A stretch of DNA of 64,000 nt from Bacillota bacterium (GTDB lineage: Bacteria > Bacillota > Clostridia > Acetivibrionales > Acetivibrionaceae): assembly GCA_023398495.1 (NCBI GenBank), contig JAEWSG010000038.1, positions 1 to 64,000 of the forward strand, given 5' to 3'. Positions 43,934 to 53,969 of this stretch are shown here, piece by piece. Position numbers and translations under genes: made by a program. The notes beneath the pieces are model-generated. The model had not been told where the DNA came from, searched no databases, and saw only the letters and a program-made list of their open reading frames with translations. Every line of letters starts with the position of its first letter. Position 1 is the stretch's first letter.

Positions 43934-45730
43934 ATGAGCACAAACAATCAAAAATTATTAACTTGGGTAAAAGAAATGGCTGATATGTGTCAGCCAGACC
44001 AGATTTACTGGTGTGATGGTTCAGAAGCAGAAAATTCACGTCTGCTTAAGGAAATGGTAGATTCAGGTGCAGCTACTCCGCTTAATCCTGAAAAGCGTCC
44101 TGGGTGTTACCTGTTCCGCAGTGATGCGTCTGACGTGGCACGTGTAGAGGACAGAACTTACATTTCTTCAAAGAAACAAGAAGATTCAGGTCCTACAAAT
44201 AACTGGGTTGATCCTAATGAACTCAAAGCAACAATGAAGGAACTATACAAAGGTTGTATGAAGGGAAGAACAATGTATGTTATTCCTTTCTCAATGGGAC
44301 CTATCGGATCACCTATATCAAAGATTGGTGTAGAATTAACAGATAGTGCATACGTTGTTGTTAACATGCGTATCATGACCCGTATTGGAAGTAAAGTTTT
44401 AGAAACTCTCGGTGACAATGGAGAATTCGTTCCTTGCTTACATTCTGTAGGTGCTCCATTAGCTGAAGGTCAGAAAGATGTTCCATGGCCTTGTGCTCCA
44501 ATTGAAAAGAAATATATCAGCCATTTCCCAGAAGAAAGAACTATATGGTCTTTCGGTTCAGGATATGGTGGAAATGCTCTTTTAGGTAAGAAATGTTTCG
44601 CACTTCGTATTGCATCTGCTATAGCTCGCGAAGAAGGCTGGTTGGCTGAACATATGCTTATCCTTCGGCTTACAGATCCAAAGGGTAATGTAAAATATGT
44701 AACAGGTGCTTTCCCAAGTGCTTGCGGTAAGACAAACCTTGCAATGCTTGTACCTACTATTCCAGGATGGAAAGTTGAAACAATCGGTGATGATATAGCT
44801 TGGATGAAATTTGGAAAAGATGGCCGTTTATATGCGATAAACCCTGAAGCAGGATTCTTCGGAGTTGCACCGGGTACATCCATGGATTCAAATCCAAGTG
44901 CTATGAAAAGTATAGAAAAGAACACTATATTTACAAATGTTGGGTTAACTGACGATGGTGATGTATGGTGGGAAGGTATCGGTCATGATGCTCCAGGACA
45001 TCTTGTTGACTGGAAGGGTAAAGATTGGGCGCCAGGCAGCGAAGCTCCTGCAGCTCATCCGAATGCTCGTTTTACAGCACCTGCTGAGCAGTGTCCTGTA
45101 ATAGCACCGGAATGGGAAGATCCTAACGGTGTGCCAATTTCAGCTATATTGGTTGGAGGACGTCGCCCAGGCACTATTCCATTGGTTCATGAAAGCTATA
45201 GCTGGGAGCATGGTGTATTTATGGGCTCCATCATGGGTTCAGAGATAACAGCTGCAGCTATATCAGCTAATATCGGTCAGGTTCGTCGTGACCCATTTGC
45301 TATGCTGCCATTCATAGGTTACCATGTTGGCGATTACTTACAACACTGGTTAGATGTTGGATCAAAAGCTGATGCTGATAAATTGCCAAAAATATTCTAT
45401 GTAAACTGGTTCCGTAAGGATAAGGACGGCAAATGGTTATGGCCAGGATATGGCGATAACAGCCGCGTTCTCAAATGGATCTGTGAAAGAGTATCCGGTG
45501 AAGGTGAAGCGGTTGAAACGCCTATCGGTTACATGCCTACAGCTGATGCTATTGATACTAACGGACTTGATGTTAGTGCAGAAGATATGGCTGAACTCCT
45601 TAAGGTAAATAAAGAAGAATGGTTGAAGGAAGTAGAGTCAATAAGAGCTCATTATGCTAATTACGGTGCTAAAATGCCAAAAGAATTATTGGCACAGTTA
45701 GATGAATTAGAAAAGCGTTTGAAAGCTTAA
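43934..45730 (+). CDS. pckG: phosphoenolpyruvate carboxykinase (GTP)
   Basis: A 598-residue enzyme interconverting oxaloacetate + GTP and PEP + CO2 + GDP. Hallmarks of the GTP class are [13 protein letters not shown] near residue 265 (P-loop with the reactive Cys), [10 protein letters not shown] near 290, [12 protein letters not shown] near 315, [10 protein letters not shown] near 385 and [12 protein letters not shown] near 415. Full length. In anaerobic cellulolytic Clostridia it supplies oxaloacetate from PEP in fermentative flux. It is monocistronic: own promoter, long leader, terminator after. Confidence 0.97.
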   Translation: MSTNNQKLLTWVKEMADMCQPDQIYWCDGSEAENSRLLKEMVDSGAATPLNPEKRPGCYLFRSDASDVARVEDRTYISSKKQEDSGPTNNWVDPNELKATMKELYKGCMKGRTMYVIPFSMGPIGSPISKIGVELTDSAYVVVNMRIMTRIGSKVLETLGDNGEFVPCLHSVGAPLAEGQKDVPWPCAPIEKKYISHFPEERTIWSFGSGYGGNALLGKKCFALRIASAIAREEGWLAEHMLILRLTDPKGNVKYVTGAFPSACGKTNLAMLVPTIPGWKVETIGDDIAWMKFGKDGRLYAINPEAGFFGVAPGTSMDSNPSAMKSIEKNTIFTNVGLTDDGDVWWEGIGHDAPGHLVDWKGKDWAPGSEAPAAHPNARFTAPAEQCPVIAPEWEDPNGVPISAILVGGRRPGTIPLVHESYSWEHGVFMGSIMGSEITAAAISANIGQVRRDPFAMLPFIGYHVGDYLQHWLDVGSKADADKLPKIFYVNWFRKDKDGKWLWPGYGDNSRVLKWICERVSGEGEAVETPIGYMPTADAIDTNGLDVSAEDMAELLKVNKEEWLKEVESIRAHYANYGAKMPKELLAQLDELEKRLKA

Positions 45731-45760
45731 TTTTTTATAGTTAAGCTGCATTAAAATATG

Positions 45761-45808
45761 AACCGGCTGACCATCAGGCTTGAAAGTCTATTTGGCAGCC
45801 GGTTTTCT
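45761..45808 (+). terminator. pckG terminator
   Basis: AACCGGCTG (45761-45769) pairs with CAGCCGGTT (45796-45804), followed by TTCT. The stem is strong and GC-rich, the T-run short. Confidence 0.75.
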
Positions 45809-45904
45809 CGTGCGTTGACACAAAAAATTTCTCTTATTGAACTTCTGGAGTACGTAAATTTATTGATTGCAAATACAATGGTGTGGGTATGTTATATACA
45901 TATC

Positions 45905-45942
45905 GCAGCGGAAGCTGCAATCAAAGTAGTAGGTTCCGCTGC
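45905..45942. repeat. GC-rich inverted repeat
   Basis: GCAGCGGAA (45905-45913) and TTCCGCTGC (45934-45942) form a perfect 9-bp stem with a 20-nt loop and no T-run. It stands out from the AT-rich surroundings about 90 nt before the ZIP gene. It may be an operator or RNA hairpin. Confidence 0.5.
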
Positions 45943-46035
45943 AATAAACAGATGAACTATATCTTTTAAAAGTGTTAACAAAACAAACTTTTTGAGAAGA
46001 ATAGTATATAATTACAATGTGGAGGGGAATTTTGC

Positions 46036-46842
46036 ATGAGCATTCTAACAGGTTTAAGTCCCATTATGCAGGCACTTGTTGCAACTTGCTTTACTTGGTT
46101 TATGACTGCAATGGGTGCTGCAATGGTTTTTTTCTTTAAATCCATAAAACGTAAGCTACTCGATACCATGCTTGGCTTTGCAGCCGGAGTCATGATTGCT
46201 GCAAGCTTTTGGTCACTGCTGGCACCTGCGATTGAAATGTCGGAAGCATCGGGAAATATCAAATGGCTTCCCCCGTTAATTGGTTTTTTAGCGGGAGGAA
46301 TATTCCTTAAGCTGACTGACACATTGCTCCCGCACTTACATATAGGTATGCCTGAAAAGGCAGAGGGAATAAAAACAGACTGGAAGAGGAGCATTCTTTT
46401 GGTGACAGCTATTACACTGCATAATATACCGGAAGGTCTTGCGGTAGGTGTTGCATTTGGAGCGGCAGCTTCCGGGTTACCATCTGCTTCTGTTGCTGGT
46501 GCTGTTGCTCTGGCGATTGGTATGGGCATTCAAAACTTTCCAGAAGGTTCGGCTGTTTCAATCCCTTTAAGGAGGGAAGGTTTAAGCAGAGCTAAGAGCT
46601 TCTGGTATGGTCAGGTGTCCGGTATGGTCGAGCCTATTGCAGGGATAATTGGAGCAGTAGCAGTAATGATAATGCAGCCGCTACTTCCCTATGCTTTGTC
46701 TTTTGCAGCGGGTGCAATGATTTATGTTGTTGTTGAAGAGTTGATACCTGAAGCTCAGTCCTCAGGGAGTTCAGACAATGCAACCATGGGTACTTTGTTT
46801 GGATTTGCTGTAATGATGCTTTTAGATGTTGCATTAGGATAG
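46036..46842 (+). CDS. ZIP-family divalent metal transporter
   Basis: A 268-residue membrane protein with about eight hydrophobic segments. ZIP signatures are ITLHNIPEGLAVGVAFG near residue 131 and GMGIQNFPEGSAVSIPL near 163, carrying the His/Asn/Pro-Glu metal-binding residues; VVEELIPEA lies near 236. It resembles the ZupT/GufA branch and would import zinc or a related metal across the membrane. Start ATG 46036 follows GGAGGGG. It precedes the GH3/radical-SAM run by 32 nt, so it may share its transcript. Confidence 0.92.
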   Translation: MSILTGLSPIMQALVATCFTWFMTAMGAAMVFFFKSIKRKLLDTMLGFAAGVMIAASFWSLLAPAIEMSEASGNIKWLPPLIGFLAGGIFLKLTDTLLPHLHIGMPEKAEGIKTDWKRSILLVTAITLHNIPEGLAVGVAFGAAASGLPSASVAGAVALAIGMGIQNFPEGSAVSIPLRREGLSRAKSFWYGQVSGMVEPIAGIIGAVAVMIMQPLLPYALSFAAGAMIYVVVEELIPEAQSSGSSDNATMGTLFGFAVMMLLDVALG

Positions 46843-46874
46843 ACATATAGGTATAGTAAAAGGCGGTGTATAGC

Positions 46875-47579
46875 TTGGCTTTATATGGAAAAGTCATTGA
46901 TACAGCTTTGCTGGGTAAAGAAGATAAACAGACTATGTTTTACTTAATGGATGAGTTTTATGATAATGTATCAATGAAGGTTTTTCAGGAAGATTTGAGT
47001 GAAAAGGATCATTGTATTCTTTTAGTAGACGAAAAAGGTGATATTAAGGGTTTTTCCACCCAAAAGGTTATGAGCGTAGATATTGGATTAAAAAAGGTGT
47101 GGGGAGTATTTTCCGGAGATACCATAATTCATAGAGATTATTGGGGAAGCTTTGAACTTTTCAAAGTCTTTGCACAGTATTACGTGCGGTTTGGAGAGCA
47201 GTATGGGGTTTTTTACTGGTTTCTTATCTCTAAAGGCTATAAGACATATAAAATGCTTCCGCTTTTCTTTAATGAGTTTTACCCGAAGTTTAATAAAAAA
47301 ACACCTGAGTTTGAGTTGGCTGTTATGAACTCATTCGGTAACAAAAAATATCCACTGGAGTATGATGCAAAAAGAGGTGTTATCGTATATGGGGGAAAGC
47401 GGGATAGGCTTAAAGAAGGGGTTGCAGACATATTGGAGAAGCAGTTAAAGGATGAAAACATAGAGTTTTTTACCCGGATAAATCCCGGATATATCGAGGG
47501 AGACGACCTTGTCTGTCTGACAAAGTTGAGTAGAGACAATTTCAACAAGACAGCACAGAGACTATTTTTGAGGAAGTGA
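46875..47579 (+). CDS. conserved hypothetical protein, possibly acyltransferase-fold
   Basis: A 234-residue protein with no family I can name. The segment CILLVDEKGDIKGFSTQKVM near residue 46 reads like a GNAT core strand pair, and VWGVFSGDTIIHRDYWG is followed by a helical FKVFAQYYVRFGEQYG. No signal peptide or membrane helix. TTG 46875 is chosen because AGGCGGTG ends 6 bases upstream; an in-frame GTG at 46866 overlaps that site. It lies 4 nt before the GH3 gene, in the same operon as two radical SAM genes. A role in preparing or modifying the substrate is inference. Confidence 0.65.
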   Translation: MALYGKVIDTALLGKEDKQTMFYLMDEFYDNVSMKVFQEDLSEKDHCILLVDEKGDIKGFSTQKVMSVDIGLKKVWGVFSGDTIIHRDYWGSFELFKVFAQYYVRFGEQYGVFYWFLISKGYKTYKMLPLFFNEFYPKFNKKTPEFELAVMNSFGNKKYPLEYDAKRGVIVYGGKRDRLKEGVADILEKQLKDENIEFFTRINPGYIEGDDLVCLTKLSRDNFNKTAQRLFLRK

Positions 47580-47583
47580 CAGC

Positions 47584-49119
47584 ATGTTTGAACGTTTTAT
47601 GTGCTATTTGATTAATTCCTTTTGCTGTTTGCTTTATGCAAAGGAATACAAAAGATATATTAACTCTTTAAATATAAGCAAAATACAGCAAAATAAACTG
47701 TTTGATATTATTGAGAAAAATAAGTACTGTGAATACGGAAAGAAATATGATTTCAAATGCATAGGAAGTATAAATGAATACCAAAAAAGGGTGCCTGTTA
47801 CCTGCTATGAAGACTATATTGATTACATCGAAAAAATAAAAAACGGTGAGAGGAATATTTTAACCTGTGAAGATATTTTGCTATTGGAATTAACCAGCGG
47901 TTCGGTGTCTGCTTCTAAGCTTATTCCTTATACAAGTTCTTTGAAAGAAGAATTCCAGAAAGGACTAAAACCTTGGATTTATAGTCTTTATTCGGGTTAC
48001 AAAGGGATTAAATGGGGAAAAAGCTACTGGTCTATAACTCCTGCCACTACACAGAATGAATACACCAAAGGTGGACTGCCAATCGGATTTGAAGAGGATA
48101 GTGAATACTTCGGAAAACTTGAAAAAAAGTTGTTCGATGTTATTTTTGCTGTACCTAAAGATGTTGCAAAAGAGAACGATATGGAAGTTTTTTATTATAA
48201 AACAGCACTTTCACTTCTAAAATGCAAAAACCTTTCATTTATTTCTGTTTGGAATCCCACATTTTTATTTCTGCTTCTTGATTATATGCATAAGCATTGC
48301 CAAAGTTTAAGTATGGAGATTTCTAAGGAAGACAGAAAACGAAGCATGGAGGTTTCTGAGTTTCTTGCAAAAAAACAATATACCAAGCTTTGGAGACACT
48401 TAAAGGTAATTAGTTGTTGGTGTGATGCTAATGCGAAGGAGTATGCTGCCAAAGTTAATATGCTGTTTCCTGATGTGTGTATACAACCAAAAGGTTTGCT
48501 CGCAACCGAAGGGTTTATATCATTTCCATTTCCTCATGAAAATGGTGCGAGAATTAGTATTAATTCACATTTTTTTGAATTTTTATCAATTGAGAATAGC
48601 CAAGTTTACCTTGTGCATGAGTTGGAACAAGGCAAGCAATACTCTGTAATTATTACCACTTCGGGGGGATTATACAGGTATAAATTAAATGATATAATAG
48701 AAGTCACTGGATTTAGCGGAAAGTTTCCACTCATCAGATTTGTGGGTAAGCAGGATAAGGTTTCAGACCTGTTTGGCGAAAAACTCAATGAGGTATTTGT
48801 AAAAAATACAATTGAAAGCTTGGAGATTAAACCAGAGTTCTATATGGTAGCACCTGAATCAGACAGATATGTACTTTATATAAAGTCAGACAAAGTTCCT
48901 GAAGATGTTGACATGCTTTTAAGAGCGAATTTTCATTACGATTATTGCAGGAAATTGGGTCAGCTTAAGGAATTAAAAGTATTCAAACTTACAGGTAATC
49001 CTGAAAAGGAATATCTTGATGAGTGCGTAAAGCGTGGTCAGCGCCTTGGAGATATAAAGCCTGCGGTTTTACAGCTAAAGGGCGGTTGGGATAAAGTATT
49101 TGAGGGGGAATATTTATGA
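47584..49119 (+). CDS. GH3-family acyl-amido synthetase
   Basis: A 511-residue adenylating enzyme of the GH3 (auxin-conjugating) superfamily, better known in plants but present in bacteria. Features are LLELTSGSVSASKLIPYT near residue 100 (ATP/phosphate loop), the YWSITPATTQNEYTKGG region near 155, and GGLYRYKLNDIIEVTGF near 362 followed by PLIRFVGKQDKVSDLFGEKL, the GH3 C-terminal motif. GH3 enzymes adenylate a carboxylate and join it to an amine, often an amino acid. The substrate is unknown. Its last 4 bases overlap the first radical SAM gene (ATGA). Confidence 0.9.
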   Translation: MFERFMCYLINSFCCLLYAKEYKRYINSLNISKIQQNKLFDIIEKNKYCEYGKKYDFKCIGSINEYQKRVPVTCYEDYIDYIEKIKNGERNILTCEDILLLELTSGSVSASKLIPYTSSLKEEFQKGLKPWIYSLYSGYKGIKWGKSYWSITPATTQNEYTKGGLPIGFEEDSEYFGKLEKKLFDVIFAVPKDVAKENDMEVFYYKTALSLLKCKNLSFISVWNPTFLFLLLDYMHKHCQSLSMEISKEDRKRSMEVSEFLAKKQYTKLWRHLKVISCWCDANAKEYAAKVNMLFPDVCIQPKGLLATEGFISFPFPHENGARISINSHFFEFLSIENSQVYLVHELEQGKQYSVIITTSGGLYRYKLNDIIEVTGFSGKFPLIRFVGKQDKVSDLFGEKLNEVFVKNTIESLEIKPEFYMVAPESDRYVLYIKSDKVPEDVDMLLRANFHYDYCRKLGQLKELKVFKLTGNPEKEYLDECVKRGQRLGDIKPAVLQLKGGWDKVFEGEYL

Positions 49120-50453
49120 AGATTGCGTTTTTGGCTCCTGCGGGAGCAATGCACCGTTATAACGGCAATTTTGGAAAGGCACTGCATTATGCACCTCTAA
49201 CCCTTACGACTCTTGCTGCACTTGTGCCCGAGGAGTTGAACGCTGATATGGTTATATATGACGAAACTGCAGGTACTATTCCCTTGGAACTTGATTGCGA
49301 TGTGGTATGTATAACATGCATAACAGGAACTGCAATGAGGTGTTATGCCTATGCCGATTATTTCAGAAGCCTTGGAAAAACTGTTGTTTTAGGTGGTGTG
49401 CACCCGACAATGCTGCCGGAGGAAGCAGCAGAGCATGCAGATGTTGTTATGACCGGCTTTTCTGAACATACTTTTCCACAGATGCTAATAGACTACAAAA
49501 ACGGTTGTTTAAAATCAATCTACCAGCAAGGCTGTGATTTCAGCATAGAAAACAGGGTGATCCCGAGAAGGGAACTCTTAAATAAAAAGAGATATATTAC
49601 CTTGAATTCTGTTGAAGCGATACGCGGTTGTTCTCTGCCCTGCACTTTTTGCGCTTATCCTGCAGCATTCGGAAAGACGGTATATAAGAGGCCTGTAAAA
49701 GAGGTAATTGCCGAGATTGAAGCCCTCAATTCAAAAGAGGTATTGTTTCCAGATGTCAATCTGATTGTGGATCGTGCATATGCCAAAGAACTTTTTACAG
49801 CAATGATACCTTTAAAAAAGATGTGGTTAGGTCTTGTAACATCATCTGTTGGTATAGATGATGAATTGATAAGTCTTTTCAACCGGAGCGGTTGCAAGGG
49901 CCTATTAATAGGGTTTGAATCTATTAGTCAATCCTCTCAAAGTTTTATACAAAAAGGTGTAAATAAAGTTATGGAATACGGCGAGCTGATGAAAAAGCTG
50001 CATAATGCCGGAATTCTTGTACAGGGTTGTTTTGCCTTCGGAGGCGATGACGAAGATGCATCAGTATTTGAAAGAACGGTTGATATGGTAATAAAAACTA
50101 AAATAGATCTTCCAAGATATTCGATACTTACTCCTTTCCCCAGAACACAGCTATACAGTCAGCTTGAGGCACAGAACAGGATAACTGAACGCAATTGGGC
50201 AATGTATGATGTTGAGCATTGTGTATTCAAGCCTCTGAAGATGACAAAAGAGGAGTTGGAAAACGGAATTGAGTGGGCATGGAGGGAGACTTACAAGCTA
50301 AGCTCCATATTCAAGAGGCTTGCACCGTTTGCCAACAGCCCAGCTTTGGTATTAATGGTAAACTGGGGATACAGGGGATATGCAAGTAAATTTAAAAAGT
50401 TCACAAGAGAAGTTATGACAGATAACAGTGATATTCCGGGGGTGAAACAGTGA
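49116..50453 (+). CDS. B12-binding-type radical SAM protein 1
   Basis: A 445-residue protein. Residues about 1-145 form a Rossmann-like cobalamin-binding-type domain (VVCITCITGTAMRCYAYADY, TVVLGGVHPTMLPEEA), without the DxHxxG motif of base-off B12. Residues about 165-370 form the radical SAM barrel with the cluster motif GCSLPCTFC (CxxxCxxC) near 171. The C-terminus is helical. Relatives include methylases and cyclases of the BchE/HpnJ type. It overlaps GH3 before it and the second radical SAM gene after it by 4 bases each, so they act in one pathway. Confidence 0.88.
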   Translation: MKIAFLAPAGAMHRYNGNFGKALHYAPLTLTTLAALVPEELNADMVIYDETAGTIPLELDCDVVCITCITGTAMRCYAYADYFRSLGKTVVLGGVHPTMLPEEAAEHADVVMTGFSEHTFPQMLIDYKNGCLKSIYQQGCDFSIENRVIPRRELLNKKRYITLNSVEAIRGCSLPCTFCAYPAAFGKTVYKRPVKEVIAEIEALNSKEVLFPDVNLIVDRAYAKELFTAMIPLKKMWLGLVTSSVGIDDELISLFNRSGCKGLLIGFESISQSSQSFIQKGVNKVMEYGELMKKLHNAGILVQGCFAFGGDDEDASVFERTVDMVIKTKIDLPRYSILTPFPRTQLYSQLEAQNRITERNWAMYDVEHCVFKPLKMTKEELENGIEWAWRETYKLSSIFKRLAPFANSPALVLMVNWGYRGYASKFKKFTREVMTDNSDIPGVKQ

Positions 50454-51781
50454 AGATAACCTTTATTCTTCCTGCAATCGGCAAAAAGCAGGGAGAAAAA
50501 TATATAGGGACATGGAAGATGGAACCGCTTACAATAGCAGTCTTAAAGTCTCTTACCCCAAAAGATGTTGAAACTGAGCTGTTTGATGACCGTATTGAAC
50601 TCATAGACTATAATACAAATACTGACCTGGTGGCAATTAGCGTTGAAACTTACACTGCCAAACGAAGCTATGCCATTGCTGCTGAATTTAGAAAACGTGG
50701 AGTGCCGGTAGTACTAGGAGGGTATCATACAACACTTTTTCCCGATGAAGCCTTGGAGGTTGCTGACGCAATTATTGTGGGAAATGCTGAGAACCCATGG
50801 GCTAAAATGCTTGAAGATTTCAAGCAAAACAGGCTCAAGAAATTGTATAAAGGTGATGTTGCCTATAAAAACCTTCCTCCGGACAAAAGCATATTTTCAG
50901 ACAAAAAGTATTTGCCTGTTTCCCTTGTAGAGACAGGCAGGGGATGTTGTCACAGCTGTGAATTTTGTTCTATTTCAAGTTACTATGGCTGTAAGTATTT
51001 TAAGCGGGATCATGCCGATATAATTAAGGACATACAAAACAGCAAAAATAAATACCATTTTTTTGTAGATGACAATCTGATTGCAGACAGGCAAAATGCA
51101 AAAACATTATTTGAAGAAATAGCTCCGTTAAAAATTAAATGGGCGGGACAAGGAACTCTTGCAATGGCAAAAGATGAACAGTTGCTCAAAGCAATGAAAA
51201 AAAGCGGGTGCGAATTGATTCTTATAGGCTTTGAATCTCTAGAGGAAGAGAGCCTTAAACAGATGAACAAAGCCTGGAATAAATCGGTAGGAGAACGTGA
51301 TGAACTGGTAAAAAGGATACATGATGCAGGAATAGGTATATACGCTACTTTTGTATTCGGATATGATGGAGATACGGAGAAGACCTTTGAAAATACTATT
51401 GAGTTTGCAAAAAAACATAATTTCTATACAGCTGCGTTTAATCATTTGCTGCCATTTCCGGGGACTGCCCTGTATGATAGATTAAAAGTGCAAAAGCGTT
51501 TGCTTTACGACAAATGGTGGCTTGAAGAAGGCTATAACTATGGGGAACTTGCATTTAAACCGAAGAATATGTCAGCCGAAGAGGTTAGTTGTTTATGCAG
51601 GAGTGCACGAAAAGAATTTGCAAGCCTTCCCGTCGTTTTAAAGAGAGGACTGAGCAGCATGAAAAGATCAAGCCCTCTTATGTGGTCTCTTTTTTGGGCA
51701 ATGAACCTAAGGCTTGGAGAAGAGATAGATGAAAAGATGAATGTACCCATAGGAGGAAACTTAGATGAGCTTCCGAAATAA
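50450..51781 (+). CDS. B12-binding-type radical SAM protein 2
   Basis: A 443-residue paralogue of the preceding gene product with the same architecture. The N-terminal Rossmann-like domain has LVAISVETYTAKRSYAIAAE and VVLGGYHTTLFPDEAL; the radical SAM cluster is GCCHSCEFC near residue 166 (CxxxCxxC), followed by the FFVDDNLIAD strand. Two related radical SAM enzymes in tandem suggest successive steps on one substrate, or a heterodimer. It starts at GTG 50450 overlapping the previous stop. The 3' end overlaps the next gene by 17 nt. Confidence 0.88.
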   Translation: MKITFILPAIGKKQGEKYIGTWKMEPLTIAVLKSLTPKDVETELFDDRIELIDYNTNTDLVAISVETYTAKRSYAIAAEFRKRGVPVVLGGYHTTLFPDEALEVADAIIVGNAENPWAKMLEDFKQNRLKKLYKGDVAYKNLPPDKSIFSDKKYLPVSLVETGRGCCHSCEFCSISSYYGCKYFKRDHADIIKDIQNSKNKYHFFVDDNLIADRQNAKTLFEEIAPLKIKWAGQGTLAMAKDEQLLKAMKKSGCELILIGFESLEEESLKQMNKAWNKSVGERDELVKRIHDAGIGIYATFVFGYDGDTEKTFENTIEFAKKHNFYTAAFNHLLPFPGTALYDRLKVQKRLLYDKWWLEEGYNYGELAFKPKNMSAEEVSCLCRSARKEFASLPVVLKRGLSSMKRSSPLMWSLFWAMNLRLGEEIDEKMNVPIGGNLDELPK

Positions 51782-52823
51782 CAGGTTTGAGTTTGGATTA
51801 GCCTCACCGGAGGATAGTTGGCAGATACTTGAGATATTTGAGAACATTGATTTTAAGGGAAATATCTCTGTTTTGTTCACCCGTCGCCCTGACCCTTATG
51901 AATCTCTTATGCATGATGGAGAAACTGCTGTTATTCCGATAATAAGAGAGGTTGGAAGCGGAAAAATATGTGCTGTTGGTTGTTGTATAATAAGGAAGGC
52001 ATTCATAAATGGCGAGGTAAGAAATACAGGATATCTTACAGGCTTGAAGGTGTTGCCCGAATATAGAAGAAAGCTGCCTAACATTGCAGATGTATACAGC
52101 TTTTTGTATGAACAGACTGAAGGTAAAGTGGATATCTATTACACTACTATTCTAAAAGAAAATATCAATGCACAAAAGCTTCTGGAAAAAAGGCGTAAAA
52201 ATATGCCTCAATACGATTATGCAGGTGAATACACTGTTTATTGCTTCACAACAGGTAAAACCGTAAATTCAAACAGTTATGCCTTTAAGCAAGGCGGCGA
52301 TAAAGCTCTTTTGGAGTTCTACAAAAAACAGTTGCCAGAATATAATTTCTCCCCGATAAACATGGATTTATTCGGGGTTGCACTTGAAGATTTTTATTCC
52401 TTGAGTGATGTTAACGGCGAGATTGTTGCAGCTTGTGCTGTTTGGAACCAACAGAGCTATAAACAGTATATCATAAAGGGTTACGGAGGAATATTCAGGT
52501 ATTTAAAGAGTATGCCCTTAAATTGGATTGGTTATCCCAACTTGCCAAAAGAAGATATGCCGGCCAACTATGCAAGTATTGCAATGTTGATGGTTAAGGA
52601 TAATTCAAAGGAGCTTGCCCGGTACTTCTTAAGAAAAGTAGCACAAGCATCAAAAAAGTACGATTTTTTGATGCTGGGGCTTTTTCAAAATCATCCGCAA
52701 AATGATGTTTTTAAGAGAATTAGGCACATCAAATATCAGAGTAAATTGTACACTGTGAATTGGAGCAATAATATTATAAACCCGGATAGAAGGCCTATAA
52801 ATCTTGAGGTTGGACTTTTGTAA
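51765..52823 (+). CDS. GNAT-like N-acyltransferase-fold protein
   Basis: A 352-residue protein. Residues about 5-150 resemble a GNAT domain: FGLASPEDSWQILEIFE at the start, KICAVGCCIIRKAFING, and NTGYLTGLKVLPEYRRK near residue 85 (the acetyl-CoA loop position). A second half (about 175-340) has GEIVAACAVWNQQSYKQY, possibly a second GNAT-like lobe. It might acylate the product of the GH3/radical SAM pathway; that is inference. ATG 51765 follows ATAGGAGG. It is the last plus-strand gene of the run and converges on a minus-strand gene. Confidence 0.75.
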   Translation: MSFRNNRFEFGLASPEDSWQILEIFENIDFKGNISVLFTRRPDPYESLMHDGETAVIPIIREVGSGKICAVGCCIIRKAFINGEVRNTGYLTGLKVLPEYRRKLPNIADVYSFLYEQTEGKVDIYYTTILKENINAQKLLEKRRKNMPQYDYAGEYTVYCFTTGKTVNSNSYAFKQGGDKALLEFYKKQLPEYNFSPINMDLFGVALEDFYSLSDVNGEIVAACAVWNQQSYKQYIIKGYGGIFRYLKSMPLNWIGYPNLPKEDMPANYASIAMLMVKDNSKELARYFLRKVAQASKKYDFLMLGLFQNHPQNDVFKRIRHIKYQSKLYTVNWSNNIINPDRRPINLEVGLL

Positions 52824-53798
52824 TCATGAACAGAATAAGGTGAGTAACAAAAGGCATATTCCTAAAACACAAAGGTAAATTGAACAAACCCAAAACGAGG
52901 GGACAGCAAAAAACAAGATGATACCTGCTGCTATGCATATACCTCCTGGGATTATCAGTTTGTTGCTGTTTGAAAAAATTTTGAATCGAGAAACAGGTAC
53001 ATAAGTTTCTGCGGGAAGGCGATCGATATAGGGGTTGGATTTTGTCTTAGTAATAATGGGTATATAGCCTGCAAGGTTGTAGGCATAAATTTCTAGCCAG
53101 ACATCATCATTATAGTTAAGATTGGACAGAAAATCCCTATCGAAAAAGGATTTAAGAAGTCCTTCTTTATAAAAGTGATTTGTGTCCTCGTCATTAAAAA
53201 TGAGTTGCAGTTCTTCAAAGGATATAGAAGAATTACAGCTTGTGTCTAAACCGGTATTGTGCCTGTAAGCTACAAGACTGTTTACACTTATGGGTGTGTT
53301 TTTCTTTAACCGTACAGGTTTGTAAATGCCTTCCCGGGCAGTAGATGTATATATAATAGTACTTTCGGCTAAGCTGGTTTGATATGGAATAAATATGTTG
53401 GGACAAACACATGATTTATCCTTAATATAGCAGCAAAAGCCATGTTTATCATAAATTTTAATCCATGTCTGACCATTTTTAAATACCTTTGATATAAGAT
53501 AAATTTTATCAAACCGTTTTAAACATACTGCGATATCTGAATTTGAATCAGGGTTCTCATAACAGGTCAGAGAGTTTTGTATAACATAATAATAATTCAG
53601 TAGATCCACAAAGGGTGTCTTACTGCTGATAAAGCCAATAAAAAAGTTGTTTTCAAGGACTTCAATCCATAGTTCATCATTTTCCCAGGATGAATATCCA
53701 AGTTCTACTATTCCACCGTCCCTGATTTTTCTGACGGTGTTATGGGAAATTCCTTTCCCGCTGTAGACACAAGCACCACCGATGACCATTTTTTTCAT
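52824..53798 (-). CDS. hypothetical protein with C-terminal membrane helices
   Basis: A 324-residue protein. The N-terminal region has repeated SH3-like blocks (GIVELGYSSWENDELWIEVLE, KVFKNGQTWIKIYDK, DDVWLEIYAYNLAGYIP), perhaps wall- or coat-binding. The C-terminal 40 residues form two hydrophobic helices ending at the terminus, so it is membrane-anchored by its tail. No family was recognised. Its stop meets that of the plus-strand gene end to end. It lies downstream of tgl on the same strand, 171 nt away, so a sporulation role is possible but unproven. Confidence 0.65.
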   Translation of the reverse strand: MKKMVIGGACVYSGKGISHNTVRKIRDGGIVELGYSSWENDELWIEVLENNFFIGFISSKTPFVDLLNYYYVIQNSLTCYENPDSNSDIAVCLKRFDKIYLISKVFKNGQTWIKIYDKHGFCCYIKDKSCVCPNIFIPYQTSLAESTIIYTSTAREGIYKPVRLKKNTPISVNSLVAYRHNTGLDTSCNSSISFEELQLIFNDEDTNHFYKEGLLKSFFDRDFLSNLNYNDDVWLEIYAYNLAGYIPIITKTKSNPYIDRLPAETYVPVSRFKIFSNSNKLIIPGGICIAAGIILFFAVPSFWVCSIYLCVLGICLLLLTLFCS

Positions 53799-53969
53799 TA
53801 TGTAATATACCCCGCACCATTTTTCTGTTATTACTGTATTTTACCATGGAATTTAAAGGGTGTATATATACAATTTTTCTCAAAATGTTTGTTTTTTTGA
53901 CATGTTCTTTAGAAGATATTGTTCCACTGTTTGCCCGCAGCGATATGCTTGAAATTTTAGACAGTATAA

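Larger units (their letters stand above)
45731..46035. other. intergenic region between pckG and the ZIP gene
   Basis: It holds the pckG terminator (45761-45808), a second hairpin (45905-45942) and a TATAAT at 46007-46012 without a clear -35. A reading frame at 45758-45955 spans both hairpins and is not credible as a gene. Confidence 0.6.

Noticed and set aside
45758..45955. A 65-codon ORF between pckG and the ZIP gene
   Set aside because: It spans the pckG terminator and another hairpin, has no ribosome site, and shows no family.
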